Assembly: GCF_004359985.1 (NCBI RefSeq)
Contig: NZ_SMRO01000002.1
Coordinates: forward strand, 186,001 to 250,000
Direction of reading: 5' to 3'
Origin: Paraburkholderia flava
GTDB lineage: Bacteria > Pseudomonadota > Gammaproteobacteria > Burkholderiales > Burkholderiaceae
Length of the DNA: 64,000 nt
In this document: one piece after another, positions 61,814 to 64,000 of the stretch
Layout of the letters: the number at the start of each line of letters is the position of its first letter
Numbering within the stretch: the first letter of the stretch is position 1
Notes under the pieces: generated by a model
The model's input: the letters and a program-made list of their open reading frames with translations, nothing else
Databases searched by the model: none
What the model was told of the DNA's origin: nothing
Made by a program: the position numbers and the translations under genes

Positions 61814-62599
61814 ATGCTGGTCACTTCTCCGATGCTCGCCCGCTTCACTGCACAACTCACCGCACACGACCGCCTCGCTCTGCGTCAGGGCATGCGCGAC
61901 TATTCGCCGACGCTGATGGCGATCCTGTCGTGGGGGCTCGTCACCGGTATCGCAATGAGCAAGTCGGTGCTGACGGTGCCGCAGGCGCTCGGCATGTCGG
62001 TGCTGGTCTACGCGGGCTCGTCGCAGCTCGCGGTGCTGCCGCTCTTCGCCGCGCATCTGCCGATCTGGACGATCCTGCTCACCGCCGCGATGGTGAATAC
62101 GCGTTTCGTGATCTTCAGCGCGGGGCTCGCGCCGCATTTCGCCGGGTTGCCGCTGTGGCGCCGTCTGCTGATCGGCTATTTCAACGGCGACGTGATCTAT
62201 CTGCTGTTCCAGAAGAAGGCGTTCGCGACGACCCACGTGCCCGGCAAGGAAGCGTATTTCTGGGGCATGGCGATCGCGAGCTGGCTGTCGTGGCAGATCT
62301 CGTCGATCGTCGGCATCCTGCTCGCGAGCCTGTTTCCCGACAACTGGGGCCTCGCGCTCGCGGGTACGCTCGCGCTGATTCCGATCATGGTGTCGGCGAT
62401 CGCGACGCGCTCGACGCTCGTCGCGGTCAGCATCGCGGGCGTGGTCGCGCTGCTCGCATTCGATCTACCGTACCGTCTCGCGTTGCCGCTCGCGGTGATC
62501 ACCGCGATTGCCGCCGGCAGTGCCGCCGATCTGCTGATCGAGCGCGCGGACCTGCGCCGCATCCGTCAACAAACCGAACGCAGTGGAGATTCCCGATGA
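61814..62599 (+). CDS. azlC: Branched-chain amino acid exporter large subunit AzlC
   Basis: A 261-aa membrane protein with about eight helices; ATG 61,814 chosen, with TTG at 61,802 or ATG 61,832 as alternatives. The family pattern is clear: LRQGMRDYSPTLMAILSWGL, then LVYAGSSQLAVLPLF and AAMVNTRFVIFSAGLAPHF. AzlC with AzlD exports branched-chain amino acids. The stop overlaps the azlD ATG. Confidence 0.92.
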   Translation: MLVTSPMLARFTAQLTAHDRLALRQGMRDYSPTLMAILSWGLVTGIAMSKSVLTVPQALGMSVLVYAGSSQLAVLPLFAAHLPIWTILLTAAMVNTRFVIFSAGLAPHFAGLPLWRRLLIGYFNGDVIYLLFQKKAFATTHVPGKEAYFWGMAIASWLSWQISSIVGILLASLFPDNWGLALAGTLALIPIMVSAIATRSTLVAVSIAGVVALLAFDLPYRLALPLAVITAIAAGSAADLLIERADLRRIRQQTERSGDSR

Positions 62600-62919
62600 G
62601 CGCCACGGAGATCTGGCTCGCCATTCTCGGCATGACCGTCGTCACGGCGGTCACGCGCGCGATGTTCCTGATCGGCGGCGAGCGCACGGTGCTGCCGGAA
62701 CGCGTGCAGCGGATGCTGCGTTACGCACCGGCCGCGGCGCTCGCCGCGGTCGTTCTTCCCGACGTGCTGGCGACGCCCGAAGGTCTGTCGTTCGCGCCGT
62801 CGAATCACGATTTCTACGCGACGCTTGCCGGCCTCGGCTGGTTTCTCTGGCGTCGCAACATGCTCGGCACGATCGTCGTCGGCATGCTCGTCTATACGGT
62901 GCTGCGCTTCGTCCTGTAG
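62596..62919 (+). CDS. azlD: Branched-chain amino acid exporter small subunit AzlD
   Basis: A 107-aa membrane protein starting [20 protein letters not shown] at 62,596, with ATGA overlap to the azlC stop. Three to four hydrophobic segments; [20 protein letters not shown] is the AzlD signature. It is easy to miss because the same frame is open far upstream. It forms the exporter with AzlC, next to ilvE. Confidence 0.92.
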   Translation: MSATEIWLAILGMTVVTAVTRAMFLIGGERTVLPERVQRMLRYAPAAALAAVVLPDVLATPEGLSFAPSNHDFYATLAGLGWFLWRRNMLGTIVVGMLVYTVLRFVL

Positions 62920-62993
62920 CGTCGCGCGCCGCCTCGGCTGCGGCAGTGCGACAGGCGCGCGGTTCGAATACGGGACATTCGCGCCGACACGGG

Positions 62994-63021
62994 TTAGAAC
63001 GCCATGGGTATCGGTTAAAAT
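62994..63021 (+). promoter_or_regulatory. Putative pgk promoter
   Basis: TTAGAA, 16-bp spacer, TAAAAT, about 205 bases before the pgk ATG in the 307-bp intergenic region (62,920-63,226). Nothing else recognised in that region. Confidence 0.45.
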
Positions 63022-63226
63022 AGCGGTTCTCCGGATTGCTGCGCGCGCCGTCGTCACGAGCGTCGGCCGCGGCGCCACCGGGAGAAGCGTTTCAAACGCC
63101 GGCGCCCGATGCCGGTCGCGCACGTTGCGCGCAGCCGGGTCGGCCGTTCCACGCGCGAAGCCAACCGGCCTGCCGTGCACCCGGTTCGCAACCGCCTTCC
63201 ACTCCTCAACCCGCATACGAACGCCC

Positions 63227-64000
63227 ATGAACCAGGTATCGAACGTCTCGCAGGTAGTACGTCTCACCGATCTGATCGCCGAAGGCAAACTGTCCGGCAA
63301 ACGCGTGTTTATCCGCGCCGATCTGAACGTACCGCAGGACGACCAGGGCAACATCACCGAAGACACCCGTATCCGTGCTTCGGTGCCGGCGATCAAGGAC
63401 GCGCTGGATGCCGGCGCCGCTGTGATGGTCACGTCGCATCTGGGCCGTCCCACCGAAGGCGAGTTCAAGCCGGAAGACTCGCTCGCGCCGGTCGCGAAGC
63501 GGCTCGCCGAGCTGCTGGGCCGCGACGTGCCGCTCATCGCGAACTGGGTCGAGAACGGTGTGAACGTCGCACCCGGCCAGATCGTGCTGCTCGAGAACTG
63601 CCGCGTGAACAAGGGCGAGAAGAAGAATTCCGACGAGCTCGCGCAGAAAATGGCGAAGCTCTGCGACATCTACGTGAACGACGCGTTCGGCACCGCGCAC
63701 CGCGCGGAAGCGACCACGCACGGCATCGCGAAATACGCGCCGATCGCGTGCGCGGGTCCGCTGCTCGCCGCCGAACTCGATGCGCTCGGCAAGGCGCTCG
63801 GCGCGCCGAAGCGTCCGCTGGTGGCGATCGTCGCCGGCTCGAAGGTGTCGACCAAGCTGACCATCCTGAAATCGCTCGCCGAGAAGGTCGACCAGCTGAT
63901 CGTCGGTGGCGGTATTGCGAACACGTTCATGCTGGCTGCTGGCCTGAAGATCGGCAAGTCGCTTGCGGAAGCCGATCTCGTCGCCGACGCGAAAGCGATC
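63227..64000 (+). CDS. pgk: Phosphoglycerate kinase (5' part, runs off the window)
   Basis: The first 258 codons of Pgk from ATG 63,227 to the window end. [15 protein letters not shown] (substrate Arg-Asp-Asn motif), [33 protein letters not shown] and [19 protein letters not shown] are family-defining. It makes 3-phosphoglycerate and ATP in glycolysis. The remaining ~140 residues, including most of the nucleotide domain, lie beyond 64,000. Confidence 0.96.
   Translation, partial: MNQVSNVSQVVRLTDLIAEGKLSGKRVFIRADLNVPQDDQGNITEDTRIRASVPAIKDALDAGAAVMVTSHLGRPTEGEFKPEDSLAPVAKRLAELLGRDVPLIANWVENGVNVAPGQIVLLENCRVNKGEKKNSDELAQKMAKLCDIYVNDAFGTAHRAEATTHGIAKYAPIACAGPLLAAELDALGKALGAPKRPLVAIVAGSKVSTKLTILKSLAEKVDQLIVGGGIANTFMLAAGLKIGKSLAEADLVADAKAI

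Overview
The window reads as a chromosomal stretch of a Burkholderiales bacterium, most likely Burkholderia or Paraburkholderia. The evidence is the core-gene set on the right (recA-recX-sucC-sucD-TerC-pilin-pglL-moaC, then waaF, ilvE, azlCD, pgk), strong G/C third-position bias, and an SOS box at recA. A genus call is inference from synteny and protein style; I could not search databases.

The left two thirds (about 1-41,300) is accessory DNA stacked on the 3' end of a tRNA-Met gene (41,306-41,382, minus). A 17-bp piece of that tRNA end is repeated exactly at 16,878-16,894. Each copy has a tyrosine integrase of the same family beside it (41,220-39,874 and 16,802-15,360), and each integrase is separated from its att copy by a strong terminator. 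The simplest reading is two tandem integrative elements. Island B is 16,895-41,305. Island A lies left of 16,894, and its far end was not found in the window.

Island A, left to right. (1) A HigB toxin, a HigA-ImmA/IrrE fusion antitoxin and a Beta-family protein (134-2777), behind a promoter bracketed by two palindromic operators. (2) A four-gene minus-strand operon (7384-3022): an unknown 159-aa protein, a Ser/Thr protein kinase, a UvrD-like ATPase/helicase and an unknown 447-aa protein. I regard this as the best candidate for an undescribed (probably defence) system. (3) An XRE regulator divergent from lipoprotein and membrane cargo. (4) A mobilization and replication module: ColE1/MbeA-type HEN relaxase, MobC, an oriT-like region, a ColE2-type Rep and the integrase.

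Island B: a membrane protein; a type I restriction-modification operon (hsdM-hsdS-hsdR) preceded by an 11-copy TCGG tetranucleotide tract that looks phase-variable; a MOBF relaxase/helicase, a second tyrosine recombinase, a sigma-like protein and a VirD4-like coupling protein with no mating-pair genes; an ankyrin protein, small membrane and secreted proteins and lipoproteins; another XRE regulator; and a Kiwa-type pair (kwaA-kwaB) next to the integrase. Both islands thus look mobilizable but not self-transmissible, and both carry antiviral or stabilizing cargo.

The chromosomal backbone right of 41,383 holds an MFS transporter, a TctDE-like two-component system, recA-recX, a DUF2889-like gene translationally coupled to sucCD, a TerC-family protein, a type IV pilin with its PglL-type O-oligosaccharyltransferase, moaC, an M48 protease, a YheT-type hydrolase, waaF, a zinc-ribbon protein, ilvE, azlCD and the 5' part of pgk, which runs off the end.
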